64,000 nucleotides of DNA, taken from positions 248,001 to 312,000 of the forward strand of contig NZ_QBKT01000001.1 in the NCBI RefSeq assembly GCF_003054265.1, read 5' to 3'. The stretch comes from Kordia periserrulae (GTDB taxonomy: Bacteria > Bacteroidota > Bacteroidia > Flavobacteriales > Flavobacteriaceae). The position numbers and the translations under genes are program-made. Within the stretch, counting starts at the first letter, position 1. Each line of letters begins with the position of its first letter. Under the pieces are notes generated by a model that was given only the letters and a program-made list of their open reading frames with translations, did not search any database and was not told the origin of the DNA. Of the stretch, positions 54,201 through 62,653 are shown piece after piece.

Positions 54201-55495
54201 GTTGCACCTGTATTTACAAAGTCTTCACAAGGATTAAAGTCATACGAGTTGTTGTACGTTCCTGATGAGTAACTGTATCCTGTGTAGTTTCGTATGCGCA
54301 ATTTGTAATCGCCAGCTGCAGTTCCGAGTGGAATGACAAACCCGAAAGTCGTCGTGGTCGTTGAAATGAAGTTTGAGTTGTACACTTCTTCCGTAGCTTC
54401 GTCAAATATATCATCTTGATTCCAATCAACCCATGCTTTCCACGTACATCTAAAAGCGGCTTCTACATATACATTGATACCTTCTCCTTCTACTTGTCTG
54501 GAAAGTGTAGCTAAACCAGTGTGATCTTGATATCCTGTACTGTATCCTGTACCTGCATTGGTTACATCTTGCAAAGTTCCCAAGAAAGATACTTCGTCAA
54601 TATACATTCTACTTGGTGTATCGGTTGTTGGCTGACAGTTGATGAGTGAAGGCGTGGTAACACAAATATCAAAGGTTCCATCACCAGAACCTCCGTAACT
54701 GTACACACGCACATAATAGGTATTTCCAATCGTTAGTCCTGAAGCACTTATTCGTTCGCTATTGCTTCCCGTTGTCGCATCGGCACAGTCAATATTGGTA
54801 CCATTACACGAACCAGAACGCAAATCTACCACAGCGTCCGTAAGTGTTCCTGGAGTTACCGTAATATCCAGGTCTGTTGCTGTTGCCACAAAACTAAACC
54901 ATACATCGTCGTCTGCATTTCCTGTATAACCTCCACAACTGATTGCGGAGATACTCTGCGTTGCGTATAAAGTAGTGCCAGTAGTACTCGTGGTACAGAC
55001 AGCTCCATTTACGGTAAGTGCTGTAGCATTGGCACATGCATTATTGGCTGGCGCAGAAGCTCCGTTGGAGAGTAAAGTAACAACAATATCGCCATTAAGA
55101 TTGTTGGTAGTTGCGCAATTGTATCTATTTAAGTGAATTCTGTAATCGCCTGTTGTTGCTGGCACAAAATCTATGGAAGCGGCAGTTCCTACGCAGGCTG
55201 GTCCGTTGTCGTCATTGAATGCCACAAAATTTCCGCCAGAATCTCTGATGGTCATTTGCGTGTCATAGCCTGAACCACAGTTGGAAATCCTGTAGGTTGC
55301 TCCGGCTATCATGTTGGTGACATTGAAATTTCGCCTTCCCCCTTGGTTTGCTGGCGGAGTACAGCTTATACTACTTCCCACTACTGTTGGCGCAGCAGTG
55401 CTACATGCGTTTGTACTTATTCCGCTACACTGTGCCTGTAGATTCACAGATATAAAATAACATAGAATAAGAGTCAATGGTAGTTTTGCTCTCAT
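51230..55495 (-). CDS. Large T9SS-secreted multidomain surface protein
   Basis: A 1421-residue exported protein with a signal peptide of about 22 residues (ISVNLQA|QC). Readable parts: two pre-peptidase-like beta domains (about 50-285), a GEVED domain (about 330-450, WKAWVDWNQDDIFDEATEE ... FGEAEDYLFTV), an Ig-like segment (about 455-540), a choice-of-anchor type domain (about 570-765) and a long parallel-strand region. The final 80 residues (GVDDFDANTGIVITTG ... KIQKVIY) are a type A T9SS sorting signal. It is probably an adhesin or surface-layer component; no enzyme motif was seen. Confidence 0.88.
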   Translation of the reverse strand: MRAKLPLTLILCYFISVNLQAQCSGISTNACSTAAPTVVGSSISCTPPANQGGRRNFNVTNMIAGATYRISNCGSGYDTQMTIRDSGGNFVAFNDDNGPACVGTAASIDFVPATTGDYRIHLNRYNCATTNNLNGDIVVTLLSNGASAPANNACANATALTVNGAVCTTSTTGTTLYATQSISAISCGGYTGNADDDVWFSFVATATDLDITVTPGTLTDAVVDLRSGSCNGTNIDCADATTGSNSERISASGLTIGNTYYVRVYSYGGSGDGTFDICVTTPSLINCQPTTDTPSRMYIDEVSFLGTLQDVTNAGTGYSTGYQDHTGLATLSRQVEGEGINVYVEAAFRCTWKAWVDWNQDDIFDEATEEVYNSNFISTTTTTFGFVIPLGTAAGDYKLRIRNYTGYSYSSGTYNNSYDFNPCEDFVNTGATLDQFGEAEDYLFTVEPYCDALIDTITDGETCGPGTVDLSVSASFSGFKRYRWYDAETGGTMLAETNLGNWTTPSISATTTYYVTAYNGTCESWVREPIVAKVNPIPTINVTPDINNRVVCGENDMLEISVSGDVEDVFLINEDFESGSLGDFSNVVIVDNGATINAKTAWQVQTSTFVPAEQVWFPAISSGFGSDQFALSNSDVGQDGSGNSYVTHNALQSTSSYDTTDFVNLTFSFDCYYSHYLADGNGATNDYFTVEVSTDNTNWTAITSDIVADVGIGTKFDNLSYDLSAYINEPTLSVRIRFYGIWVDGIAVDNIQLYGDKDVTAVDWTTTPSGIIDLYIDTDSDGVGDTPYTTGSYETVYAMPTLPQLAQANYSFTIDANLANGCGAVSSNFDVTNKTRIFESTADAWGNSANWAQSLVPTSDDCVIIKDNGLTIDTRASGAGVAKNITIKNGGYLEMDPGSSITVTDWIRVEAGGTLHVADGANLIQVTDVASNNNTGEINMDRAVTVGNLDYVYWSTAVEGFDVGNISPGSSYIYEWNPTVSGNGIGNHGSWQAASGTMGIGSGYIVRGLSGTSVAGTAEFIGRPNNGIINTAVSRGSYTGVDYPGAYGTTTTAEDDNWNLIGNPYPSAISADVFIAANAATISGTVYLWRHLSAPSNAYGDPFYGDYYYNYNENDYIQYNSTGSNPAGFNGNIAAGQAFFVFVDDAAPASTTVQFNNSMRGTAYTNDQFYRASDVADVQFENSDTESDTSTTTIEKNRIWLDIIAPNNKAASTLIGYITGASNSADNLYDGLNLSNAPTQIYSLIGDEKMAIQGRAVPFDSNDQVPLGVTIAQSGNYTIAINALDGLFNATNQEIYLEDTYTSTEHNLRLTPYNFYSENGEFEDRFILKYVAAASSTLGVDDFDANTGIVITTGQQQIKVHAYNSQIDEITIHDILGKRLIHKGNIRQEVYDITNLKPTNSTLIVKVVLENGKQKIQKVIY

Positions 55496-55828
55496 AGACT
55501 GATAGATTTAGGGGTATTCGTAAAATTGGCTTATTATTAATCACGTTGAAATTATAAAATATATCTGTTCACTGAACTTAAGAAAAATGCATTTCAACCT
55601 CGTTTTTAAACATTTCGTCGAAACTACAGTCTTAAAGCGTTGTAAAAAGACAAAAATATACATCACTATTTACTAGGCTTTTACGATATTTTACCACAAA
55701 AAGGCATTTTATTTCAACTATTTGATTTATAGCTTATTACAAATATATTTTTTATATCGAACTGTCTTGTTATTTCATAAAAAAAGCGAACCGAAGTTCG
55801 CTCTATTTTCTGTTTATTACACCTAGAG
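55496..55828. other. Intergenic region between the large T9SS gene and precursor 5
   Basis: 333 AT-rich bases. The right end holds the precursor 5 terminator; the left half is the expected promoter region of the large surface-protein gene, with no consensus box I can name. No supported gene. Confidence 0.5.
55779..55802 (-). terminator. Terminator of precursor gene 5
   Basis: On the minus strand AGCGAAC (55802-55796) pairs with GTTCGCT (55791-55785) around a 4-base loop, followed by seven U. It is 27 bases after the precursor stop. Confidence 0.8.
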
Positions 55829-56086
55829 TTATGCGCAATCTCTACATGTTGGCGTTTCTGTTTGTGTGATACAATCAATAAAGACACTAACACATTCTTG
55901 GTCTGAGATTGGCACACAATAGTCTGTTCGTTGACAATCAAAAGTCACCAAGCAAATATTATTTCCGTTGGCGTCCACAAAAGTTCGAACACAATTGGCT
56001 GTATTACCTCCAACCGCTTTATTGTATTCTAAACTAGAAATGGTTTTTCTGTTTAATGCTAAATTTTTTAAGTTCTTTTTTTTCAT
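55829..56086 (-). CDS. Cys-rich GG-leader precursor peptide 5
   Basis: An 85-residue precursor from ATG 56086 (M-K-K-K-N-L-K-N-L-A-L-N-R-K), with a leader ending AVGG at about residues 25-28. The core of 57 residues has seven Cys (NCVR, NICL, FDCQ, DYCV, QECV, IDCI, RDCA region). It shares the leader type with precursors 1-4 but not the CxTIDxTxC core. The frame is open 16 codons upstream to 56134 with a Phe/Leu-rich stretch that I regard as untranslated. Confidence 0.82.
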   Translation of the reverse strand: MKKKNLKNLALNRKTISSLEYNKAVGGNTANCVRTFVDANGNNICLVTFDCQRTDYCVPISDQECVSVFIDCITQTETPTCRDCA

Positions 56087-56159
56087 GACGTTTGTATTTT
56101 TAGTTACGAGGTAAAAAGGTAAAAATAATTTCACGTCATGAAGTACGGGATTCCCTTAC

Positions 56160-57335
56160 TTAACGTTCATTTGTTAAGGCTTGCTGCAAATCGGCAATGA
56201 TATCTTGTACATTTTCAAGTCCCACCGAAACACGGATAAGTCCGTCCGTAATGCTTGTTTCCAAACGGTCTTCTACAGAAAGTTTGCTGTGTGTTGTCGA
56301 TGCTGGATGTGTTACAATGGTACGTGTGTCGCCTAAGTTTGCCGATAAAGAACAAAGTTTGATACTGTTTAAAAATTTTCTACCTGCGTCAACGCCGCCT
56401 TTTATTTCAAACGAGACCACATTTCCACCCAATTTCATTTGCTTTTTGGCGGTTTCGTATTGTGGATGCGATGGCAAAAAAGGATATTTTACCAATTGTA
56501 CTTGCGGATGTGTTTCTAAGAATTCTGCTACTTTTAAAGCATTTTCACAGTGACGTTCTACACGTACGACTAAGGTTTCTAAACTTTTGGATAATATCCA
56601 CGCGTTGAACGGCGACAATGCAGGTCCTGTGTTTCTGGAAAAGAGATAAATTTCACGAATTAAATCAGCGCGTCCAACAGTAACACCGCCTAACACACGA
56701 CCTTGTCCGTCAATCAATTTAGTAGCGGAATGAATGACCAAATCGGCTCCAAATTGTATTGGATTTTGCAGATATGGCGTCGCAAAGCAGTTGTCTACGA
56801 TAAAGATTAGATTATGCTTTTTTGCAATGTTTCCCAACAATTCCAAATCCAAAATATCTACAGCAGGATTTGTGGGCGATTCTGCATAGAGTACTTTGGT
56901 ATTGGGTTGAATTAAAGATGCTATCTTGTCTACTTCATCGACTTTAAAATAGCTTGTTTCGATATTCCATTTGGGCAAAAACTTGGTAAATAAACTGTTT
57001 GTAGAACCAAATATGGAGCGAGACGACACAATATGATCGCCGCTATTGAGCAAGGCTGCAAATGTTGAAAATACGGCAGACATTCCCGTGGCAAAGGCAT
57101 ATCCGTCTTCAGCACCTTCCATTTTGCAAATTTTGGATACGAATTCAGACGTGTTTGGATTGGTGAAACGACTGTAAATGTTTCGTTGTTTCTCTTCCGC
57201 AAAGGAAGCGCGCATGTCTTCTGCATCTTCAAATACAAAACTCGACGTTAGGTACAACGGATTGGAATGTTCCAAAAAATCAGTCCGTTCAATTTGCGTC
57301 CGAATTGCTTGTGTTTCTATATGGTTTGAGGTCAT
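56160..57335 (-). CDS. metZ: O-succinyl/O-acetylhomoserine sulfhydrylase
   Basis: PLP-dependent Cys/Met metabolism enzyme of 391 residues. The PLP lysine is in HSATKLIDGQGRVLGG (about 200), with YSRFTNPNTSEFV and the C-terminal STTHSKLSVEDR. The family includes MetZ, MetB and MetY; N-terminal details (IRTQIERTDFLEHSNPLYLTSSF) favour the MetZ type, which makes homocysteine directly from sulfide. It lies 415 bases after thrA on the same strand. A second, different sulfhydrylase (MetY) starts the upstream operon. Confidence 0.85.
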   Translation of the reverse strand: MTSNHIETQAIRTQIERTDFLEHSNPLYLTSSFVFEDAEDMRASFAEEKQRNIYSRFTNPNTSEFVSKICKMEGAEDGYAFATGMSAVFSTFAALLNSGDHIVSSRSIFGSTNSLFTKFLPKWNIETSYFKVDEVDKIASLIQPNTKVLYAESPTNPAVDILDLELLGNIAKKHNLIFIVDNCFATPYLQNPIQFGADLVIHSATKLIDGQGRVLGGVTVGRADLIREIYLFSRNTGPALSPFNAWILSKSLETLVVRVERHCENALKVAEFLETHPQVQLVKYPFLPSHPQYETAKKQMKLGGNVVSFEIKGGVDAGRKFLNSIKLCSLSANLGDTRTIVTHPASTTHSKLSVEDRLETSITDGLIRVSVGLENVQDIIADLQQALTNER

Positions 57336-57352
57336 TTTTTTGTTTTTTATTT

Positions 57353-57373
57353 ACACTGAGCTTGTCGAAGTGT
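57353..57373. repeat. Dispersed palindromic repeat, family 3 copy
   Basis: ACACTGAGCTTGTCGAAGTGT is an imperfect palindrome. Other copies: 62537-62557 (ACACTGAACTTATCGAAGTGT) and a degenerate one at about 45572-45592. Confidence 0.7.
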
Positions 57374-57493
57374 TTGTTGATTTGTTTTTTGTCAATTCGT
57401 CTATTTGTCTTGTTTCTTGGTTCTTGGTTCTTGATTCTTGATTCTTTTTAAATACTTTTAGATTTAAAATTTATCATTTTACATTTTGAGTTT

Positions 57494-57545
57494 CATAGTA
57501 CTTCTCGATACAAAATTTTCTTTGAAAATTTCACTCGAAGTGACG
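57494..57545. repeat. Dispersed palindromic repeat, family 1 copy
   Basis: TAGTACTTCTCGATACAAAA, then the inner inverted repeat ATTTTCTTTGAAAAT, then TTCACTCGAAGTGACG. Same framework as 39742-39789 and the reverse of 15741-15790. Confidence 0.75.
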
Positions 57546-57750
57546 TTTGTGCAATTCAAAATTGAGCATTTATAATTTTTCTGTTTTTCGTTATTCGTTG
57601 CTTTTTCAAAACTTCACTCATAACTCATCACTTTTAACTCATAACTTGAACTATGCTTATCAAAGGCATCTCGACTGCGCTCGATGTGACAATTTTCAAT
57701 TCAAAATTCAACATTCAACATTTATAATTTAAAATTTAACATTTCTAGTT

Positions 57751-60153
57751 TCAAAGCTTCTCCGTTAGTCGTAAAATATCTCCAAAAACGCCTCTTGCCG
57801 TCACTGCTGCGCCTGCGCCTGCGCCTTGAATGACTAAAGGTTGTGTTTTGTAGGCTTCTGTGTAAATTTCGAAAATGGAATCGGAACCTTTTATCTGTCC
57901 CAATGCTGTATTGTTGGGAACAGAAATTAGTTTTACTTCTAAAATTCCTGTTTCTGTTGATAAATCACCCACATACCTCAACACGTGATTTTTTGGTTGA
58001 TTCGCTTTGATGAGTCGATAGGTTTCATCCAAATCGGTGACTTTCTTTTTGAATTGCTGCAACGGAATCGATTGTAAGTGCGCTGGCAATAAATTTTGAA
58101 TGGTAATGTCTGAAAATTCATGTTTCAAATCCAGTTCTCTGGCAAGGATTAATAACTTTCGTGCCACATCATTTCCCGATAAATCTTCACGCGCATCCGG
58201 TTCGGTATAACCATTTGCTTCCGCTTGTTTTAAAACGTCACTAAAAGACACATCTTCCACCGAAAACGTATTAAACAAATAGCTTAACGAACCTGAAAAA
58301 ACACCGCGAATTTTGTTGATTTTTTCACCCGATTTGTGCAATAATTTAATTGTGTCAATTAATGGCAATCCAGCTCCAACGTTGGTTTCGTACAAATAAT
58401 TTTTTTGATACTTTTTGAGTTCGCTTCGCAACGTTTCATAAAATGAGTACTCAACCGTATTGGCAATTTTATTTGCCGAAACCAAATCGAAGCCATTACT
58501 AACTAAACTTATATAATTATGAATGAAATCCTTACTTGCCGTGGTATCTACCGCAATTAAATTTTCTAAATGATGTGTTTTTGCGTAATCAATAATTTGT
58601 TGCACCGTGTAGGCAACTTTTTCTTTTTTGAATGTTTCTTTCCAATTGTCTGCAATGCCGTTTTTGTCTAAATATACATGTTGCGAATCTGCTACCGCAA
58701 ACACATTGAGTTTGATATTGTTTTTGTCTAAAATGTCTTTCTTGCTTGTAATGATTTGATGGAGCAACGTGCCGCCGACCAAGCCTTTTCCAAATACGGC
58801 AATGTTTATTTTTTTAGAAATTCCGAAAATTTGACCGTGAATGACATTAATCGCTTTGTGTAATTGTGATTTTTTAACCACCAAACTCACATTTTTTCCA
58901 GAAACCGTATTGTTGAACAGAATCGGAACGATTTGATTTTTAATCAACGCGTTGTATGGCTTGTGAAATTCGCTCAGGTCTTGCCCAATAATGGAAATCA
59001 CAGCGACATCATCTACAACCGAAATTTTATTGACATCTTTGTTATAGAAATCATTTTCAAATTCTTTTTCCAAAGCAACAATCGCTTTTGTCGCTTTGGC
59101 AGCGTCAATCACCAAACCAATTCCACGCTCAGACGAACCTTGTGAAATGATGCTCACATTGATGTCATTTTCGCTCATGGTTTTAAAAATTCGTGCATCT
59201 ACGCCTACTCGTCCTAGCAAACCTCTTCCTTCCAAATTAATCAACGCGACATGTTCCATTACTGAAATTGATTTAATCCCTTTTTTAGTCGTTTTTTGCT
59301 TGATGATGGTACCTTCATCCGAGCTGTTAAAGGTGTTTAAAATACGCAACGGAATGTTTTTTTCAATCAGTGGCACCATAGTTTTTGCATGTAAAATATT
59401 TGCTCCAAAAGTGGCCAATTCGTTCGCTTCGTTAAAAGATAATTCTGAGATTTTTCGCGCATCAGCGACCAAATCAGGATTTGCGGTAAAAATGCCGTCT
59501 ACATGTGTGTAATTTTGCAACTCTTCCGCATCTAAAAAATTCGCCAACAACGCCGCGGTATAATTGCTTCCGTTTCTGCCCAACGTAGTCGTTTCATTGT
59601 TTTGATTAGAACCGATAAAACCCGTAACAATATTCACTGTAGTTCCGTTGTGCGATTTGAAATGATTGATAATATTTCTGCGCGAAATGGTATCTAAAGG
59701 ACGTGCATTGCCAAAGGAATTGTCCGTTTTAATCAAGTTTCTAGCATCCGCAAAATGCGCGTTGACACCTTCTTTTTTGAGTAAATTGGTCACTAATTTT
59801 GCTGCAATCAATTCGCCTTGCGACACAATTTGATCTTTTATTTTTTCACTGTAATCGCCTAATAAATAAACACCTTGAAATAAATTTTCGAGCGTAGTGA
59901 ATTCTTCTGTAAAATCGATGGAGCGATCTATTTGACTTTGATAGGCTTTAAAAGCGGTCAATTGTTCGTGATAGGATTCTTTGTTGATTGCTTTTTCTAA
60001 CATTTCTAGCAATTCGTCCGTTGCGTTTCCGCGTGCCGACAAAACCACGGCAATATGTTCTTGTTTTTTTGCCTTTTCTTTGATGATGTCTATTGTGGCT
60101 TTAATTCCTTTTCCGTTTGCGAGCGATGTACCACCAAATTTTAAAATTTTCAT
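57751..60153 (-). CDS. thrA: Bifunctional aspartokinase / homoserine dehydrogenase
   Basis: An 800-residue fusion. The N-terminal aspartokinase (about 1-290: KFGGTSLANGKG, TLGRNGSNYTAALLAN) is followed by two ACT domains (about 310-450) and a homoserine dehydrogenase (about 455-800: IAVFGKGLVGGTLLHQI, ETNVGAGLPLIDTI, GVFSGSLSYLFN, DLSGNDVARK). It makes aspartyl phosphate and homoserine for Met and Thr. Its place directly after metX behind Met/Cys-rich leaders indicates that its supply is tied to methionine need. Confidence 0.96.
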   Translation of the reverse strand: MKILKFGGTSLANGKGIKATIDIIKEKAKKQEHIAVVLSARGNATDELLEMLEKAINKESYHEQLTAFKAYQSQIDRSIDFTEEFTTLENLFQGVYLLGDYSEKIKDQIVSQGELIAAKLVTNLLKKEGVNAHFADARNLIKTDNSFGNARPLDTISRRNIINHFKSHNGTTVNIVTGFIGSNQNNETTTLGRNGSNYTAALLANFLDAEELQNYTHVDGIFTANPDLVADARKISELSFNEANELATFGANILHAKTMVPLIEKNIPLRILNTFNSSDEGTIIKQKTTKKGIKSISVMEHVALINLEGRGLLGRVGVDARIFKTMSENDINVSIISQGSSERGIGLVIDAAKATKAIVALEKEFENDFYNKDVNKISVVDDVAVISIIGQDLSEFHKPYNALIKNQIVPILFNNTVSGKNVSLVVKKSQLHKAINVIHGQIFGISKKINIAVFGKGLVGGTLLHQIITSKKDILDKNNIKLNVFAVADSQHVYLDKNGIADNWKETFKKEKVAYTVQQIIDYAKTHHLENLIAVDTTASKDFIHNYISLVSNGFDLVSANKIANTVEYSFYETLRSELKKYQKNYLYETNVGAGLPLIDTIKLLHKSGEKINKIRGVFSGSLSYLFNTFSVEDVSFSDVLKQAEANGYTEPDAREDLSGNDVARKLLILARELDLKHEFSDITIQNLLPAHLQSIPLQQFKKKVTDLDETYRLIKANQPKNHVLRYVGDLSTETGILEVKLISVPNNTALGQIKGSDSIFEIYTEAYKTQPLVIQGAGAGAAVTARGVFGDILRLTEKL

Positions 60154-60174
60154 AACAATGTGTTGTGTGCTAGT

Positions 60175-61170
60175 TTAGATAGATGATTTTTGAACTTGAA
60201 ATATGTTTCTGAGAATGAGACTTAATTGTCCGTATTCTATTAAAAATGCGTCGTGTCCATGAATGGATTGTATTTCATCGTGATATACATTTTCTTTGAA
60301 ACGTTGCAAACGTCGGTAAGTTTCTAGGTCTTCATCAGGCGAGAAAAAGAGATCACTATTGATACTGATAATGTGAATGTTTCCCGTGATTTTTGAAGCC
60401 ACTTCTTCCAACGATGTTCTTCCTCTTGTAATGTCGATGGTTTTTAGCAATTGATTCATCAATTTGTACGCCGCCAATTGATAACGCTGTTGTAATTTTT
60501 TTCCGTGATGCGCCAACCAACTTTCGGTATTGAATATGTTTTTTTCTTTGTGTTGCGTTCGCTGAAATTTTACTTTGAGCGAAAACGGCGTTCTGTAACA
60601 CAACATGGCATGAATACGGGCATCTTCAATTGGATTGTTGGAATTTTCTAAGATGCGTTCTTGCAAAAAACAATTTCCAATCAGCCAATCGGTCGATTTC
60701 CAATCGGAAGCAATCGGAATCAAATTTTGAATTAAATTGGGTTCTAACACTGCCATTTCCCAAGCAATTCCGCCACCTAAGGAACCGCCAATCGCTGCAA
60801 AAAGCTTCTTGATTTGCAAGTTTTCCAATCCTCTGAGAAAAATCTTGGCAATATCACGCGCTACAAAATCTTTGTAATGCTCAATCAATCCAACTTCTGC
60901 TGAAAAACCATTGCCAGGAATGTCGAAACTTAAAATTTTGAAATGATTCGTATCAATACATTTATCATCGCCAATCAAGCTATTCCACCAACCGTTTTCC
61001 CCAGTCACTTCCGAATTTCCCGTCAAGGCATGATTTACCAAAACAATCGGCGCATTGGCATCATCCGAACCTACAAGCTGATAACTCAACTTGAGGTTTG
61101 GATAATACGCGCCGCTTTCCGTAAAGAAATTTGAAATGGTAATATGTGCTGTTTTTTGTGCCGCCATCAC
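60175..61170 (-). CDS. metX: Homoserine O-acetyltransferase
   Basis: Alpha/beta-hydrolase-fold acyltransferase of 331 residues that activates homoserine with acetyl-CoA. Nucleophile Ser130 is in GGSLGGGIAWEM, the NHALTGNSEV motif is near residue 46, and the C-terminal HGHDAFLIEY holds the His. A substrate preference for succinyl-CoA cannot be excluded by eye. The start is 4 bases from the metY stop and its own stop is 21 bases before thrA, so the three genes form one operon. Confidence 0.93.
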   Translation of the reverse strand: MMAAQKTAHITISNFFTESGAYYPNLKLSYQLVGSDDANAPIVLVNHALTGNSEVTGENGWWNSLIGDDKCIDTNHFKILSFDIPGNGFSAEVGLIEHYKDFVARDIAKIFLRGLENLQIKKLFAAIGGSLGGGIAWEMAVLEPNLIQNLIPIASDWKSTDWLIGNCFLQERILENSNNPIEDARIHAMLCYRTPFSLKVKFQRTQHKEKNIFNTESWLAHHGKKLQQRYQLAAYKLMNQLLKTIDITRGRTSLEEVASKITGNIHIISINSDLFFSPDEDLETYRRLQRFKENVYHDEIQSIHGHDAFLIEYGQLSLILRNIFQVQKSSI

Positions 61171-61174
61171 GCTG

Positions 61175-62470
61175 TTATGATGCTGGAATTCCAGCGGTTA
61201 TTTTGTCGAATACGGTTTGTAAATCTGTTTTTAAATCTTCCACATCTTCCAATCCAACAGACAAGCGAATTAAATCTTGCGTAACACCTGTAGAAGCTTG
61301 TTGCTCTTCTGTCAATTGCTGATGTGTGGTACTTGCTGGATGAATAATTAAGGATTTGGTATCGCCAATATTGGCTAAGAGCGAGAATACTTTTGTTTCA
61401 TCAGCAATGCGTTTTGCCGCTTCGTACCCAGCTTTGATACCAAACGTTACAATGCCACTTTGTCCTTTTGGCAAGTATTTTTCTGCTAAAGCTTTGTAAT
61501 TGCTCGTTTCCAATCCCGGATAATTTACCCAAGCTACCGCTTCTTGTGTTTGCAACCATTTTGCTAATTCGAGTGCGTTTTTGCTGTGTTGTTTGATTCG
61601 AATTGGCAAAGTTTCCAATCCTTGAATGATTTGAAACGCGTTGAACGGACTCAATGCCGAACCAAAATCGCGCAATCCTTCAATACGAACTTTCGCAATA
61701 AACGCCGCGGCTTCCAACGCTTCGCTATATACCAATCCGTGATATCCTGGTGATGGTTCTGTAAACTCTGGAAACTTTCCGTTGGTCCAGTCAAACGTTC
61801 CCGCATCGATGATAGCTCCTCCTAAGGCAGTTCCGTTTCCGTTAATGTATTTGGTAAGTGAGTGAATGACGATATTTGCACCGTGTTTGATAGGATTCAA
61901 TAAATAAGGCGTGGCAATGGTGTTATCGACAATGAGTGGAATTTTGTTGGCTTTGGCTTGTGCGGAAATCGCTTCGATATCTAACACATCTAATTTTGGG
62001 TTTCCGAGCGACTCAATGAAGACAGCTCTTGTGTTTTCTTGTACAGCATCTGAGAAACTATTTTCTACGTCTGGATCGACAAATGTGGTAGTAATTCCGA
62101 GTCTTGGTAGCGTGACGTTCAGCAAGTTATACGTTCCGCCATACAAGCTATTGGAAGCTACAATATGATCGCCTGCTCTAAGCAAAGTTAGTAGCGTCGT
62201 TGCAATGGCTGCTGTCCCAGATGCAGTAACTACTGCGGCAATTCCACCTTCCAATGCTGCGAGTCGTTGCTCTAAAATATCGTTGGTCGGATTGTTAATT
62301 CGGGTGTAAATATTTCCTGGCTCTGCTAAGGAAAATAAATTGGACGCATGATCCGAATTATTAAATACGTACGCTGTTGATTGATAAATTGGAACTGCTC
62401 GTGTTCCGCCATTTTGCGTAGTGTCGTGTCCTGAATGCAATGCTTTTGTTGCGAATTGTTGTGTGCTCAT
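61175..62470 (-). CDS. metY: O-acetylhomoserine sulfhydrylase
   Basis: PLP enzyme of 431 residues, the length typical of MetY (longer than MetB/MetZ), that makes homocysteine from O-acetylhomoserine and sulfide. The lysine motif is HSLTKYINGNGTALGG (about 205-220), with YTRINNPTNDILEQRLAALEGG and the C-terminal STTHQQLTEEQQ. First structural gene of metY-metX-thrA. It is preceded by two tandem leader peptides, each with an intrinsic terminator. Confidence 0.94.
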   Translation of the reverse strand: MSTQQFATKALHSGHDTTQNGGTRAVPIYQSTAYVFNNSDHASNLFSLAEPGNIYTRINNPTNDILEQRLAALEGGIAAVVTASGTAAIATTLLTLLRAGDHIVASNSLYGGTYNLLNVTLPRLGITTTFVDPDVENSFSDAVQENTRAVFIESLGNPKLDVLDIEAISAQAKANKIPLIVDNTIATPYLLNPIKHGANIVIHSLTKYINGNGTALGGAIIDAGTFDWTNGKFPEFTEPSPGYHGLVYSEALEAAAFIAKVRIEGLRDFGSALSPFNAFQIIQGLETLPIRIKQHSKNALELAKWLQTQEAVAWVNYPGLETSNYKALAEKYLPKGQSGIVTFGIKAGYEAAKRIADETKVFSLLANIGDTKSLIIHPASTTHQQLTEEQQASTGVTQDLIRLSVGLEDVEDLKTDLQTVFDKITAGIPAS

Positions 62471-62536
62471 TTTCTTTGTTTTTAGTGTGTTTGTATTTTA
62501 TGTTCTTTGTTTTTTGTTCTTCGTTATTTGTTATTT

Positions 62537-62557
62537 ACACTGAACTTATCGAAGTGT
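62537..62557. repeat. Dispersed palindromic repeat, family 3 copy
   Basis: ACACTGAACTTATCGAAGTGT in the metY 5' untranslated region, between the second attenuator terminator and the start codon. It differs from the copy at 57353-57373 at two positions. Confidence 0.7.
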
Positions 62558-62590
62558 TTTTAAACTGGATTTGTTGAAATTGTACCAATG

Positions 62591-62636
62591 AAAAAAGGCC
62601 CTTTTGGGAAAACTATTACCAAAAGGACCTTTTTTT
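62591..62636 (-). terminator. Second attenuator terminator of the metY operon
   Basis: On the minus strand a long hairpin, AAGGTCCTTTTGG (5' arm, about 62631-62619) with CCAAAAGGGCCTT (3' arm, about 62607-62595), one G-U pair, an 11-base loop, ends in a run of six U (62596-62591). It follows leader B by 18 bases and precedes metY by about 120. Confidence 0.88.
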
Positions 62637-62653
62637 GAATTATAACAAATGCG

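Larger units (their letters stand above)
57336..57750. other. Intergenic region dense in dispersed repeats
   Basis: 415 bases between thrA and metZ. It holds a family 3 copy (57353-57373), TTCTTGGTTCTTGATTC runs (57413-57447), a family 1 copy (57494-57545), a family 2 copy (57666-57690) and AATTCAAAATTCAACATTCA (57698-57717). No gene. The length suggests that metZ may be transcribed separately. Confidence 0.65.

Noticed and set aside
55714-55941. 75-codon minus frame overlapping precursor 5
   Set aside because: It overlaps the precursor gene and its terminator in another frame.
59096-59512. 138-codon plus frame inside thrA
   Set aside because: It is a shadow frame opposite the strongly supported aspartokinase coding sequence.
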